From Lachnotalea glycerini (GTDB lineage Bacteria; Bacillota; Clostridia; Lachnospirales; Lachnospiraceae): 49,652 nt of DNA. The notes under the pieces were generated by a model. The model saw only the letters and a list, made by a program, of their open reading frames with translations. It did no database searches and was not told where the DNA came from. The stretch covers positions 1 to 49,652 of the forward strand of contig NZ_QICS01000020.1 of assembly GCF_003201285.1 (NCBI RefSeq), given 5' to 3'. A program made the translations under genes and the position numbers. Positions 26,666 to 35,034 of this stretch are shown piece by piece. How positions within the stretch are numbered: the stretch's first letter is position 1; every line of letters begins with the position of its first letter.

Positions 26666-27835
26666 ATGGAACAATTATTTTCTGATGGAATACGTAATAC
26701 TCCATCATCATTTATAAGAGAAATTTTAAAGGTGACTGAATCCGACGAAATTATATCTTTTGCTGGTGGACTTCCCAATCCTATTTCTTTTCCGACAAAA
26801 GATTTAAATGAATCCGCAAATCGTGTCATTCAACAATACGAAAGTAAGGTTTTTCAATATGCAACCACAGAAGGCTATGAGCCTTTACGGGAATATATTG
26901 CGAATCGATATCAGGAAAAATATAATTTAAGTTATCATAAGGAGAATATTTTGATTACTACCGGTTCCCAACAGGCGCTTGATTTACTTGGAAAGGTATT
27001 AATCAATAAGAAAGATGTTCTTGCAATAGAAAGACCTGGTTATTTAGGGGCTATTCAAGCTTTTTCCATGTATCAGCCTACTTTTACAGGAATTGATTTA
27101 GAAAATGATGGATTGAATACCAATATGCTTAAGGATAAGCTAATGCAAACTAAAATAAAACTTTTATACACGGTTCCTAATTTTCAGAATCCGACGGGCA
27201 TTACTTATTCTTTTGAAAAGAGAGAACAAATTTGTGGTCTTTTATCAGACTGTGACACCGTTCTTGTTGAAGATGATCCCTATGGAGACCTTCGTTTTGA
27301 GGGAGAAAATTTACCTTATATAGGTGCTAATAAGCTCCCAAACAGTGTTTTGCTTGGGTCAGTTTCTAAAATCATAACTCCGGGATTTCGGCTTGGCTGG
27401 ATTTGTACGCAAAATAAGGATCTAATGAAGCATTTAGTGGTTGCCAAACAAGCCTCTGATTTACACAGTAACATATTCGCTCAATATGTTACACACGACT
27501 ATTTAACACACAACGATATAAAATCGCACATTGATAAAATAAGACAATTGTATAAGCTGCAAAGCAGTACTATGCTTCAAGCAATGAAACAATATTTTCC
27601 AGAAAGTGTAAAATATACAAAACCTCAGGGTGGAATGTTTATGTGGGCCTCACTTCCAGATGGACAATCAGCACTTGATTTATTTCATAGAGCTTCTGAA
27701 AAAAACGTTGCCTTTGTCCCTGGTGACCCATTTTATACGGATATCACGAACGCTCCGACTTTTCGTCTTAATTATACAAATTCAAATCCTGAAGCAATAC
27801 AAGAAGGCATAAAAAGAATTGCTTCGGTTATGTAA
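26666..27835 (+). CDS. PLP-dependent class I/II aminotransferase (2-aminoadipate/aromatic type)
   Basis: This 389-residue cytosolic transaminase has the family blocks FAGGLPNPISFP, TTEGYEPLREYIA, ITTGSQQALDLLGKV, YTVPNFQNPTG and EDDPYGDLRFEG. The PLP-binding lysine lies in GSVSKIITPGFRLGW, and the C-terminal FRLNYT arginine binds the substrate carboxylate. It belongs to the LysN/kynurenine-aminotransferase-like group with broad amino-acid specificity, so the substrate is not fixed. The ATG at 26666 has TAGGAGGAT eight bases upstream; the TTG two codons earlier is less likely. It is transcribed away from the truncated MocR gene, which may once have controlled it. Confidence 0.92.
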   Translation: MEQLFSDGIRNTPSSFIREILKVTESDEIISFAGGLPNPISFPTKDLNESANRVIQQYESKVFQYATTEGYEPLREYIANRYQEKYNLSYHKENILITTGSQQALDLLGKVLINKKDVLAIERPGYLGAIQAFSMYQPTFTGIDLENDGLNTNMLKDKLMQTKIKLLYTVPNFQNPTGITYSFEKREQICGLLSDCDTVLVEDDPYGDLRFEGENLPYIGANKLPNSVLLGSVSKIITPGFRLGWICTQNKDLMKHLVVAKQASDLHSNIFAQYVTHDYLTHNDIKSHIDKIRQLYKLQSSTMLQAMKQYFPESVKYTKPQGGMFMWASLPDGQSALDLFHRASEKNVAFVPGDPFYTDITNAPTFRLNYTNSNPEAIQEGIKRIASVM

Positions 27836-27847
27836 GTTAGAAATTAT

Positions 27848-27884
27848 AATCAGAAAGAGTTTGTAATTCAAACTCTTTCTGATT
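27848..27884. terminator. Convergent bidirectional terminator
   Basis: A perfect 16-bp stem (AATCAGAAAGAGTTTG and its complement, loop TAATT) lies between the convergent aminotransferase and GGDEF/HD-GYP genes. It overlaps the latter's stop codon. Symmetry would serve both strands. Confidence 0.8.
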
Positions 27885-30066
27885 AATCATATATTTCACC
27901 TGCAACTTTTTCAATAAACAAATTGACACACTCCTCGCTAAACTGAGATCCTACTCCACTTTTTAATTCATTAATTGCATATTCCTTCGACTTTGCCTTA
28001 TGGTAGCTCCTTTCACTGATCATTGCATCATATGCATCCACGACTGCTATAATCCTAGATTGAATTGGTATTTCTTCCCCCTTCAATCCCTTTGGATATC
28101 CACTTCCGTCCCACCGCTCATGATGCGCCAAAACATATTCTGCCATCTCAGATAATTCGTTTACAGTACTCAATATACGATAACCAATTTCAGGATGCTT
28201 TTTAATTTCTTCCCATTCTTCATCATTTAATTTACCGTTCTTATTTAATATACCCTCTTCGATTGCAACCTTGCCAATGTCATGCAACAATCCTACTGTT
28301 TTTAATTCTCTTACCTCGTCATCGGGTAAATTCATTGCTTTTCCCATTCGTTCGCATAACTGAGAAACTCTGTGTGAATGTTCTTCTTCTCTTGGATTTT
28401 TCTCGTGCAATGCAGCCATGATTGTATAGATAGTCTTGCCTCTCATACTTGGACTTTCCAACAGTTTTTTCTTATACATATAGTCTTCTGCCTTTTTCAA
28501 AACCTCTTGAATTGATTCTTCCTGCTTGTTTTTCGTACAATATCCAAAAGAGATTGATATATTAACTGAATTTACTTCCTCATTTTTAGACAGCTCTTTA
28601 ATATGAATTATTATGTCTTTAATTTCCTCCTCCTGGGTATTAGGAGATATAATAATAAATTCATCGCCTGCGAGTCTGCATAAAATATCCTCTTGTCTAA
28701 ATCCTTCCTTTAATACCTTTGAAACCTTTTGTATATATTTATCACCAACAATATGCCCAAAAGAATCATTGACAAGCTTTAAACCATTAATATCAGCCAT
28801 TGTAAGCGTAAGTGGATAATTTTCTTCTATATCCATTCTCAATAATTCATCTTCAAAAAACCTTCTATTATATAAATCAGTTAATTGATCATGATAGCTC
28901 AAATAGTGCAGCCTTTCTTCCATTTGCTTTCTATCACTAATGTCTCTGCATACAGCATAAATAATATTTTTGTCGTATGCCTTAATCATTGTCATCATAA
29001 TATCATTTGGCATAAGACTGCCATCTCCCCTGTAATTCCACCACTCAAATCGGTTCTTTCCATTTTTGAGGCATTCATCTAGATAGCCATTTAGCCTATC
29101 CATTGATAATGCTCCATCCGGCTGACGATTTGGAGTAAACTCCATGGGACTTTTTCCTATAATTTCATCTCTGGATTTGGCACCAAACATATGAACGACT
29201 GCGGAATTACAATTAATGATTTTATCGTCACTTAATAGAAATATACTATCAGGTGAATATTCAAATAAGTTTCTAAAATTATTCTCACTGATTTTCGTCT
29301 GTTCCTCTGCAAGCTTTCTTTTTGTAATATCATTGACAATAACCGCAAGCTGAAACTCCTTTGGTCTATAAGCAATGATTTCATAATAATAATTTGTATT
29401 ATTCTGAAATCTTTCATAACGCGTAGATTCACCTGTAAGAATCGTATGCATCAACTGTTCTACATGCTCCGGCTCAAGATTACCAAGAACTTCATAAAAA
29501 TATTTTCCCAAAATTTCATCTTGCTTAAGTCCTGTCAAAACCTCATGACTATAATTTGTCTCAACCAGCTTATAATGATAGATATCATCCTCTTTTTTCC
29601 CCTCATACAGAGCTAATCCAAGCTGCATTTGGGTAATAAGCCCTTTATATTTTTCTTCACTCAAACTTAGCATCTTATCAAACTCTACAATTTGGTCATA
29701 TTGACTCCTAAGTTCCTCCTCTGATGCAGTCAACTGTTGTACATATGCCTGAAGCTCCTCGTTAGCTGCTGATAATTCATCATAGCTTTCATTTAGCTTT
29801 TTTTCAGTTGATTCAACCTGTTTTAGCAGCCCCGAGATAAGATAATATAGCACAACTGCAGTTAAAAAAACATAAAACAAACCCTTATAGGTATGCAGCT
29901 TCAATATGGTTTTATGATCATCAAAAACAAAGTTTATTATGTGATCTGAAAAATAAATCCAAATAAACCCAATAAATAAATATATGAAACAAATTTTTAA
30001 ACATTCTCTTTTGTAATTTTTATCATGTTTTAGAGTGTCTAGTTTTCTTCTCAGTTGCTTCAGCAT
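27883..30066 (-). CDS. Membrane PAS-GGDEF-HD-GYP cyclic-di-GMP protein
   Basis: This 727-residue protein has two membrane helices (about 22-45 and 60-83), a coiled coil (about 85-140), two PAS domains (about 145-250 and 265-375), a GGDEF domain (about 390-540) with signature LAGDEF, and an HD-GYP domain (about 555-725). The last shows HDIGK, HHERWDGSGYPKGL and VDAYDAM. The first synthesises cyclic-di-GMP and the second degrades it; both signatures look intact, although AGDEF is a slight variant. It has no co-transcribed neighbour. The ribosome site is ATGGGGGTT. Its putative leader contains a duplicated structured element. Confidence 0.93.
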   Translation of the reverse strand: MLKQLRRKLDTLKHDKNYKRECLKICFIYLFIGFIWIYFSDHIINFVFDDHKTILKLHTYKGLFYVFLTAVVLYYLISGLLKQVESTEKKLNESYDELSAANEELQAYVQQLTASEEELRSQYDQIVEFDKMLSLSEEKYKGLITQMQLGLALYEGKKEDDIYHYKLVETNYSHEVLTGLKQDEILGKYFYEVLGNLEPEHVEQLMHTILTGESTRYERFQNNTNYYYEIIAYRPKEFQLAVIVNDITKRKLAEEQTKISENNFRNLFEYSPDSIFLLSDDKIINCNSAVVHMFGAKSRDEIIGKSPMEFTPNRQPDGALSMDRLNGYLDECLKNGKNRFEWWNYRGDGSLMPNDIMMTMIKAYDKNIIYAVCRDISDRKQMEERLHYLSYHDQLTDLYNRRFFEDELLRMDIEENYPLTLTMADINGLKLVNDSFGHIVGDKYIQKVSKVLKEGFRQEDILCRLAGDEFIIISPNTQEEEIKDIIIHIKELSKNEEVNSVNISISFGYCTKNKQEESIQEVLKKAEDYMYKKKLLESPSMRGKTIYTIMAALHEKNPREEEHSHRVSQLCERMGKAMNLPDDEVRELKTVGLLHDIGKVAIEEGILNKNGKLNDEEWEEIKKHPEIGYRILSTVNELSEMAEYVLAHHERWDGSGYPKGLKGEEIPIQSRIIAVVDAYDAMISERSYHKAKSKEYAINELKSGVGSQFSEECVNLFIEKVAGEIYD

Positions 30067-30109
30067 ACTATAACCCCCATATCATCATTTTATCTTTCGT
30101 AAGTAACCA

Positions 30110-30364
30110 TTCTCTCGTGCTTGTTTTGCTTCCGATAAGTTTCATCAGACTAGTGCTCTTCTGATTCACTCGGTTACTTCGTTTCCTCGTTAACTTATCG
30201 GGTAAAAACTAATACTCGCTTCTCTCCTGCTTGTTTTTCTTCCGATAAGTTTCATCAGACATTAGTGCTTTTCTGATTCACTCGGTTACTTCGTTTCCTC
30301 GTTAACTTATCGGGTAAAAACAAATACTCGCTTCTCTCCTGCTTGTTTTTCTTCCGATAAGTTA
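30110..30364 (-). repeat. Tandem structured leader element, two full units plus a partial third
   Basis: Units recur with periods of 110 and 112 bases (TTCTCTC starts at 30110, 30220 and 30332). Each full unit on the minus strand has an outer stem CCGATAAGTT/AACTTATCGG, then GAGGAAACGAAGTAACCGAG. An interleaved pair set follows (AGTG with CACT, ATCAGA with TCTGAT) that could form an H-type pseudoknot. The loop differs in length between units while the pairing segments are kept. The array starts right after a TATAAT box and ends 43 bases before the GGDEF/HD-GYP start codon. It does not match the cyclic-di-GMP riboswitch consensus sequences I know. Confidence 0.8.
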
Positions 30365-30365
30365 T

Positions 30366-30371
30366 ATTATA
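30366..30371 (-). promoter_or_regulatory. -10 box of the GGDEF/HD-GYP gene
   Basis: A perfect TATAAT on the minus strand sits directly upstream of the tandem leader array, so transcription would begin at about 30358. The -35 region is weak (ATTTAT at 17 bases). If used, the whole array is 5' leader RNA of roughly 290 nt. Confidence 0.5.
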
Positions 30372-30470
30372 CACTGTTTTGGGGGGTTATAAATAATAAC
30401 TTTATGTAATTTGTTAAAATATTATATAAAATAGAAATCATATGGATATAAGTAACTTAATAATTTGATT

Positions 30471-31274
30471 TTACTCTTCAATAAGTTCATCTACTCCATA
30501 TACTTCTATCTGTGTCAGCGCTGGAAACGGTGATGGTTCCTCAGACTGTATCAAATGAAATAATTTCAACCAAGTAATATGTTTTAAATCAAATTTAAAA
30601 ATCTGCTGTTTTCCAGTTTTCTCAAAGCTTAAGTCAATTTGTGTTCCATCTGAAAATTGTATCATACCATTTTTCCACCAGTTATCATGCGGAAAATCCG
30701 CCCTCAGATATATAACAATACTATCTACCAAGACGTTTCTGCCAAAGTCTATTTTAATCTCAGCTTCAGGGTTTTTATTTATTCCCCATGATGCAAACGG
30801 CCATTCTCCATGACACGAACTAATGGTTACTCCATCAATCGCATTTTTTGCTTCAAATACAGATTCACCTCTGGTTTCTACATTTGCAGTCGCATGAGGA
30901 TAATAGGTAGTATTTTGATGCTGATCATTTACATTTAAGGCCAGATTCCGATAAGTACTAATTTCAAATTTCTTTGCAATCTTTACTGATAATAGATGTT
31001 TTTCTCCCCAAAAAGCCTTTGGAGACAAATTGGTTCGTTTTTCCTGAAACGGTATCTGATACTCCAAATTACTATCATTAAGGTAAATTAATGACTTTCC
31101 CAGAGCGTCATCCACACTAAGCCACAAATAAAGACCATGCTCTGACGATTCTAGCGTTATTTTATCTCCTTTTTGGTACATTCGCGTACATAAAAGATTC
31201 ACTTCATCCTCATCTCTTGCAACAGCAATTGTATTACCATCTTTATCACTTACTTTCAAACATAATACTGCCAT
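30471..31274 (-). CDS. Discoidin-like beta-sandwich protein of the uronic-acid locus, function unknown
   Basis: This 267-residue protein has no signal peptide. The N-terminal half (1-105) reads as beta strands with no family I can name. The C-terminal half (about 125-260) looks like a discoidin or F5/8-type jelly roll: HATANVETRGE, AKNAIDG, FASWGINKNPEAEIKIDFG and VDSIVIYLRADFPHDNWWKN. Such domains usually bind carbohydrate. It is the last gene of the importer operon, 12 bases after the GH88 gene. Because it appears cytosolic, it may assist the intracellular hydrolases or act on imported oligosaccharides. A catalytic role cannot be excluded. Confidence 0.7.
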   Translation of the reverse strand: MAVLCLKVSDKDGNTIAVARDEDEVNLLCTRMYQKGDKITLESSEHGLYLWLSVDDALGKSLIYLNDSNLEYQIPFQEKRTNLSPKAFWGEKHLLSVKIAKKFEISTYRNLALNVNDQHQNTTYYPHATANVETRGESVFEAKNAIDGVTISSCHGEWPFASWGINKNPEAEIKIDFGRNVLVDSIVIYLRADFPHDNWWKNGMIQFSDGTQIDLSFEKTGKQQIFKFDLKHITWLKLFHLIQSEEPSPFPALTQIEVYGVDELIEE

Positions 31275-31286
31275 AACTTCTACCTC

Positions 31287-32447
31287 CTACCACAAATCAA
31301 TTGTATTGCCTTGCAACTTTTGAATCGCTTCAATAAAAAAGTAATCTGCATATACCATATTAAAATGATGCTCTTTATCATGATATGCCGCTGTACAATT
31401 TGTTACAATGGCATCTGAATTTTCTGTCCAGTCAGAACGTGATTCAACAATTGCTTTTAATATACAAAGTGCTTTTTCATAATAAAGCTCCGCCTTTTTG
31501 GCTTGTGCGTGTTTTGCCAATTGAAGTAGTCCACTAGCTAAAATTACTGCTCCACAGGAATCCTCCCAAACCGGTTCCTTCGGCTGGCAAAAATCACATG
31601 GTATCAATCCGGATTCCGGTATATTTGCGCAGCAATAGTCTGCTACTTTTTCTGCTGTTTCAAGATATGACATATCCTTCGTATGTTCATAACTAATAGT
31701 AAATCCATATACTGCCCAAGCTTGACCTCTTGACCATGCCGAGCCGTTCTCATAGCCTTGTCCCCCATAAGTCTTTACAACCTTACCTGTATTAGGGTCG
31801 AATTCTACAATATGGTTTGAAGAGCCGTCTTCCCGAATAAAAACTTTTTGCGCTGTGTTTGCATGTGCTTTTGCGATGGCTGCAAAACGAGGATCTTTTG
31901 TCTCTTTTGATGCCCAATAAAGGATAGATAAATTCATCATACAGTCAATAATGGCCCATCCTGTACAATTTTTTTCTGGCTGTTCATTTTCATTCCATGC
32001 TCGTATAAAATTACCGTTTAGGTTGAATCGGCCTGCTAATATTGTTGCAGCATGCAACGCACGTTTTCTTGCCACTTCATTTCCTGTCAGCTTGTAATCA
32101 TAAACTGCGCTCGTCATCCACATAAATCCAACATCATGATGCAAACCATAGAATTCTTCAAAGCATCGATCTAGCTTATCTTCCACTCTTATAGCAGAAT
32201 TTTTAAACATGTCATCCTTTGTCTGATGATACATTTGCCAGAGAATTCCACCCCAAAATCCATTTGTCCACCAATTAATTCCATCACCACCACCCCATGC
32301 AATGCTTTCATCCGAGCGGTCATCATATGTGCCATCCATTGTTTTATATGGAATTTTGTCCCCGGTCTTAGGTGTTACCCACATCATCTTATTCACAATT
32401 TTTTTTAAAACATTTTCTGCCCATTTTTTGTCATTTTCCGTTTTCAT
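31287..32447 (-). CDS. GH88 unsaturated glucuronyl hydrolase
   Basis: This 386-residue cytosolic (alpha/alpha)6-barrel enzyme removes the unsaturated 4,5-uronic acid that polysaccharide lyases leave at the non-reducing end. Family blocks are WWTNGFWGGILWQMY (about 59-73), HHDVGFMW with one catalytic Asp, TGWAIIDCMMNLSILYWAS with the second Asp, and GSAWSRGQAWAVYGF. These look closer to GH88 than GH105. It lacks a signal peptide, so it acts on imported unsaturated oligosaccharides, probably generated by the lyase at 41.9-43.6 kb. Glycosaminoglycan-type substrates are typical for GH88, but the backbone here is not determined. Confidence 0.88.
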   Translation of the reverse strand: MKTENDKKWAENVLKKIVNKMMWVTPKTGDKIPYKTMDGTYDDRSDESIAWGGGDGINWWTNGFWGGILWQMYHQTKDDMFKNSAIRVEDKLDRCFEEFYGLHHDVGFMWMTSAVYDYKLTGNEVARKRALHAATILAGRFNLNGNFIRAWNENEQPEKNCTGWAIIDCMMNLSILYWASKETKDPRFAAIAKAHANTAQKVFIREDGSSNHIVEFDPNTGKVVKTYGGQGYENGSAWSRGQAWAVYGFTISYEHTKDMSYLETAEKVADYCCANIPESGLIPCDFCQPKEPVWEDSCGAVILASGLLQLAKHAQAKKAELYYEKALCILKAIVESRSDWTENSDAIVTNCTAAYHDKEHHFNMVYADYFFIEAIQKLQGNTIDLW

Positions 32448-32456
32448 TCTATCTCC

Positions 32457-33071
32457 TTAATCCTCAATCTTTAATCCATTTCGATTAAATACTTGATTAA
32501 TAATTAATGCATGTACATAAATAATACCACCGATGCTTAAAAAAAGCAGCGGCCAATACACAAATATAGAAATCGCTAACACACATACTGTTACTACTAT
32601 CATTAAGATGGTCCATGAAAAGTAATGGATGGCTAAATAAAAGGCCATTTTTAACTGTTCTTTGAAAGAATCTGCACAACGAGCAATAACCGGAAACGTC
32701 CATGTTGCAACCATTACAAGCACAACTGATACTATCATAAGAAACCAGAACAAGATATCAAACAATGGAGACGGATTATTGTAAAATAGCACCAAATCTG
32801 ACACCAGAATAACCCCAACTGTAAGTAAAAGCATCCACGCTTTGGTTGACTCTGCAAAGTTTTTTTTCCAAGAATCAAAGAATGAACTTATTGTATACTT
32901 TTCCTGATGACTAACCATTTTTAATATTGTATAATATGCCGCTGTAGTAGATGCTCCTATGGTTATTATGGGAATACTGCAAATAGCCCATAAAACAGTA
33001 ATAAAACACAAATCCACCAATTGTCCAATCACTCTCCAGACTGGATTATCATAATCAAATATATTTTTCAT
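32457..33071 (-). CDS. DUF624 (YesL-like) membrane protein
   Basis: This 204-residue protein has about five membrane helices and the DUF624 opening block DYDNPVWRVIGQLVDLCFITVLWAI (split here as DNPVWRVIG and LWAICSIPI). Members such as Bacillus YesL almost always lie in CUT1 sugar-importer operons. Their biochemical role is unknown; an accessory function in transport or sensing is assumed. It lies between the permeases and the GH88 gene, 9 bases before the latter, which supports a single operon. The start is at a well-placed ATG following an AACGAGG site. Confidence 0.87.
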   Translation of the reverse strand: MKNIFDYDNPVWRVIGQLVDLCFITVLWAICSIPIITIGASTTAAYYTILKMVSHQEKYTISSFFDSWKKNFAESTKAWMLLLTVGVILVSDLVLFYNNPSPLFDILFWFLMIVSVVLVMVATWTFPVIARCADSFKEQLKMAFYLAIHYFSWTILMIVVTVCVLAISIFVYWPLLFLSIGGIIYVHALIINQVFNRNGLKIED

Positions 33072-33166
33072 GTTAATACCTCGTTCGTTTCCATTAACCT
33101 GTTGACTTATTATTTTCTTCTATATATTGTAAACAGTATTTTCACCAATAGAAAAAAAGGAATCCC

Positions 33167-34006
33167 CTAACCTTTAATACCGCTTGAAGCAACTCCTGCA
33201 ACAAAGTATTTTTGCAAACACATAAATACTGCAAGAACCGGAATCAGCGAAAGTACCGAACCAGCCATGATTAGTCCATACTCGGAAGAATACTGTCCTA
33301 TAAACATTTTTAGCCCTAACTGGATTGTTTTTTTCTCATTGCTTTGCAGATAAATCAATGGTCCCAGATAGTCATTCCACGTATTAACAAAGGTAAAAAT
33401 AGTCAGTGTAGCGAGTGATGGCTTTGACAGTGGAATCATAACTTTCCACCAAATACCATATTCTGTCATTCCGTCTATTCTGGCTGCCTCACAAAGAGAA
33501 TCCGGTATACTCAGATAAAATTGCCGCATCATAAAAACACCAAAAACTGAAAATGCCTGTAAGAAAATCATTGCCATTAATTTATTATTCAGACCAAAGC
33601 TTCTCATCATGATAAACTGAGGTACCATATATACTTGCCACGGCATTGCAATCGTTGCAATGTATGCAAAAAATAAAATGTTTTTATATTTAAAATCCAA
33701 CTTTGCAAAAGAGTATGCTGCAAAACTACTGGTAAATAATTGTAAAAGCGTAACAACTATTGTCAGATATACTGTATTTCCAACAAATCTTGCAAATGGT
33801 ATTTTTGTCCATATTTCAATGTAATTACTCCACTTAGGCGTGTCTGGTATCCACTGAAAGTTAACAATGTCAAATACTTCCTTATCTACTTTTATTGATG
33901 AAGAAAGCATCCACAAAAACGGAACAATCATGATTGCCGTCATGAGGAAAAGTACTGCATATAGTAAAATTCGCAGCGCTTTCGATTTATTCTTTAAAGA
34001 TTTCAT
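33167..34006 (-). CDS. Carbohydrate ABC transporter permease (CUT1, YesQ/MalG-like)
   Basis: This 279-residue permease has six membrane helices. The MalG-type EAA loop is visible as CEAARIDGMTEYGIWWKVMIP (Glu-Ala-Ala at the loop start), which contacts the ATPase. The ending VASSGIKG is typical of MalG/YesQ. It pairs with the permease encoded 15 bases upstream and with the solute-binding lipoprotein. No ATPase is in the operon, so a shared MsmX-type ATPase encoded elsewhere must energise it, as in many Gram-positive CUT1 systems. Confidence 0.92.
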   Translation of the reverse strand: MKSLKNKSKALRILLYAVLFLMTAIMIVPFLWMLSSSIKVDKEVFDIVNFQWIPDTPKWSNYIEIWTKIPFARFVGNTVYLTIVVTLLQLFTSSFAAYSFAKLDFKYKNILFFAYIATIAMPWQVYMVPQFIMMRSFGLNNKLMAMIFLQAFSVFGVFMMRQFYLSIPDSLCEAARIDGMTEYGIWWKVMIPLSKPSLATLTIFTFVNTWNDYLGPLIYLQSNEKKTIQLGLKMFIGQYSSEYGLIMAGSVLSLIPVLAVFMCLQKYFVAGVASSGIKG

Positions 34007-34021
34007 TTTATTGTTCCTCCT

Positions 34022-34966
34022 TTAGTCATTCGCAAATCTTTCTTCTCCCTTGAACTGTATCATTGTAACAATTAACACCAATGCAAATAATGCCAATGCT
34101 GCTGCACTTGATTTACCTAATTTCCAAAACTGAAATGCATTCTGATAGATATAGTATACAAGTACTGTAGCTGAAGAACCTAATTTATTATCTCCGCCAC
34201 CTGCTAACATAATTGCTATATCATAAATCTTAAAACAGTTAATCGTAAGCATTACAACAACAAAAAAAGTTGTTGGCCGTAACTGTGGTAACGTAACATA
34301 CCTAAATTTTTGAAAGATATTTGCTCCATCCAGTGATGCTGCTTCGTACAATTCTGTATTTACATTTTGTAGGCCTGCCAGATAGATTACCATGTAATAT
34401 CCCATATATTTCCATACACTAAACATAATGTAACTAACCATGACTAGTTTTCCTGCAAACCAATTTGGCAGATTATCATTTGCCACATGAAATACATAAT
34501 ATAAAATTGCATTTACAGGACCCTTGGTTGGATTAAAAATCATTGTCCACACTGCGGTAATCGCTACAAGAGAACCAACATAAGGGAAAAATGATATTGT
34601 TCTGAAAAATGCTCTTCCCTTTACTTTTTGATTTAACACAATTGCTAATAATAATGATAAAAGCATAGTAATTGGAACTGTTCCAATACAGTAAATAATT
34701 GTATGTTCTATTGATTTCCAAAATAGACTATCACTAAAAACACTTTGAAAATTTGAAGTTCCTGCCCACGTTGGCTGATTGCTTCCATCCCATTCCATAA
34801 AAGCTAATAGAAACGCAAATAGAATCGGAACAAGTGTAAATACGGCAAACCCAATAAAATTAGGTGTTATAAATGAATATGCAACCACGTTTTTTTTCCG
34901 TTCCCGTTTCTTTCGTGATATCATTTTTTCTTTTTCAACATCGATGCATTTTGTTGCATTTTCCAT
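34022..34966 (-). CDS. Carbohydrate ABC transporter permease (CUT1, YesP/MalF-like)
   Basis: This protein of 314 residues has six helices, the first after a cluster of Lys and Arg residues (about 18-25). The EAA loop reads YEAASLDGANIFQKFRYVTLP. It is the partner of the MalG-like permease downstream. The start at 34966 follows AAAGGAG; an ATG six codons earlier overlaps that site. A terminator-like hairpin separates it from the binding-protein gene, so permease output is probably lower than binding-protein output. Confidence 0.92.
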   Translation of the reverse strand: MENATKCIDVEKEKMISRKKRERKKNVVAYSFITPNFIGFAVFTLVPILFAFLLAFMEWDGSNQPTWAGTSNFQSVFSDSLFWKSIEHTIIYCIGTVPITMLLSLLLAIVLNQKVKGRAFFRTISFFPYVGSLVAITAVWTMIFNPTKGPVNAILYYVFHVANDNLPNWFAGKLVMVSYIMFSVWKYMGYYMVIYLAGLQNVNTELYEAASLDGANIFQKFRYVTLPQLRPTTFFVVVMLTINCFKIYDIAIMLAGGGDNKLGSSATVLVYYIYQNAFQFWKLGKSSAAALALFALVLIVTMIQFKGEERFAND

Positions 34967-34982
34967 TTGATTTTCTCCTTTC

Positions 34983-35013
34983 AAAAAACGGGACTGACTC
35001 TTGCGCCAGCCCC
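34983..35013 (-). terminator. Partial terminator between binding protein and permeases
   Basis: On the minus strand GGGGCTG pairs with CAGTCCC around a 10-base loop, followed by GTTTTTTG. It begins 22 bases after the solute-binding protein stop. Because essential permeases follow, readthrough must occur; it probably sets the binding-protein to permease ratio. Confidence 0.7.
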
Positions 35014-35034
35014 ATCTAAACCATTGCTTTATGA

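Noticed and set aside
30250-30262. CTGATGA plus GAAAC-like bases suggesting a hammerhead ribozyme in the leader
   Set aside because: The order of core segments and the three-stem layout do not fit a hammerhead; the match is a short coincidence.
30110-30364. Tandem repeats as a CRISPR array or as cyclic-di-GMP riboswitches
   Set aside because: There are only two full units of about 110 bases with no unique spacers, so it is not CRISPR. The conserved GEMM-I and GEMM-II core sequences are not visible by eye.
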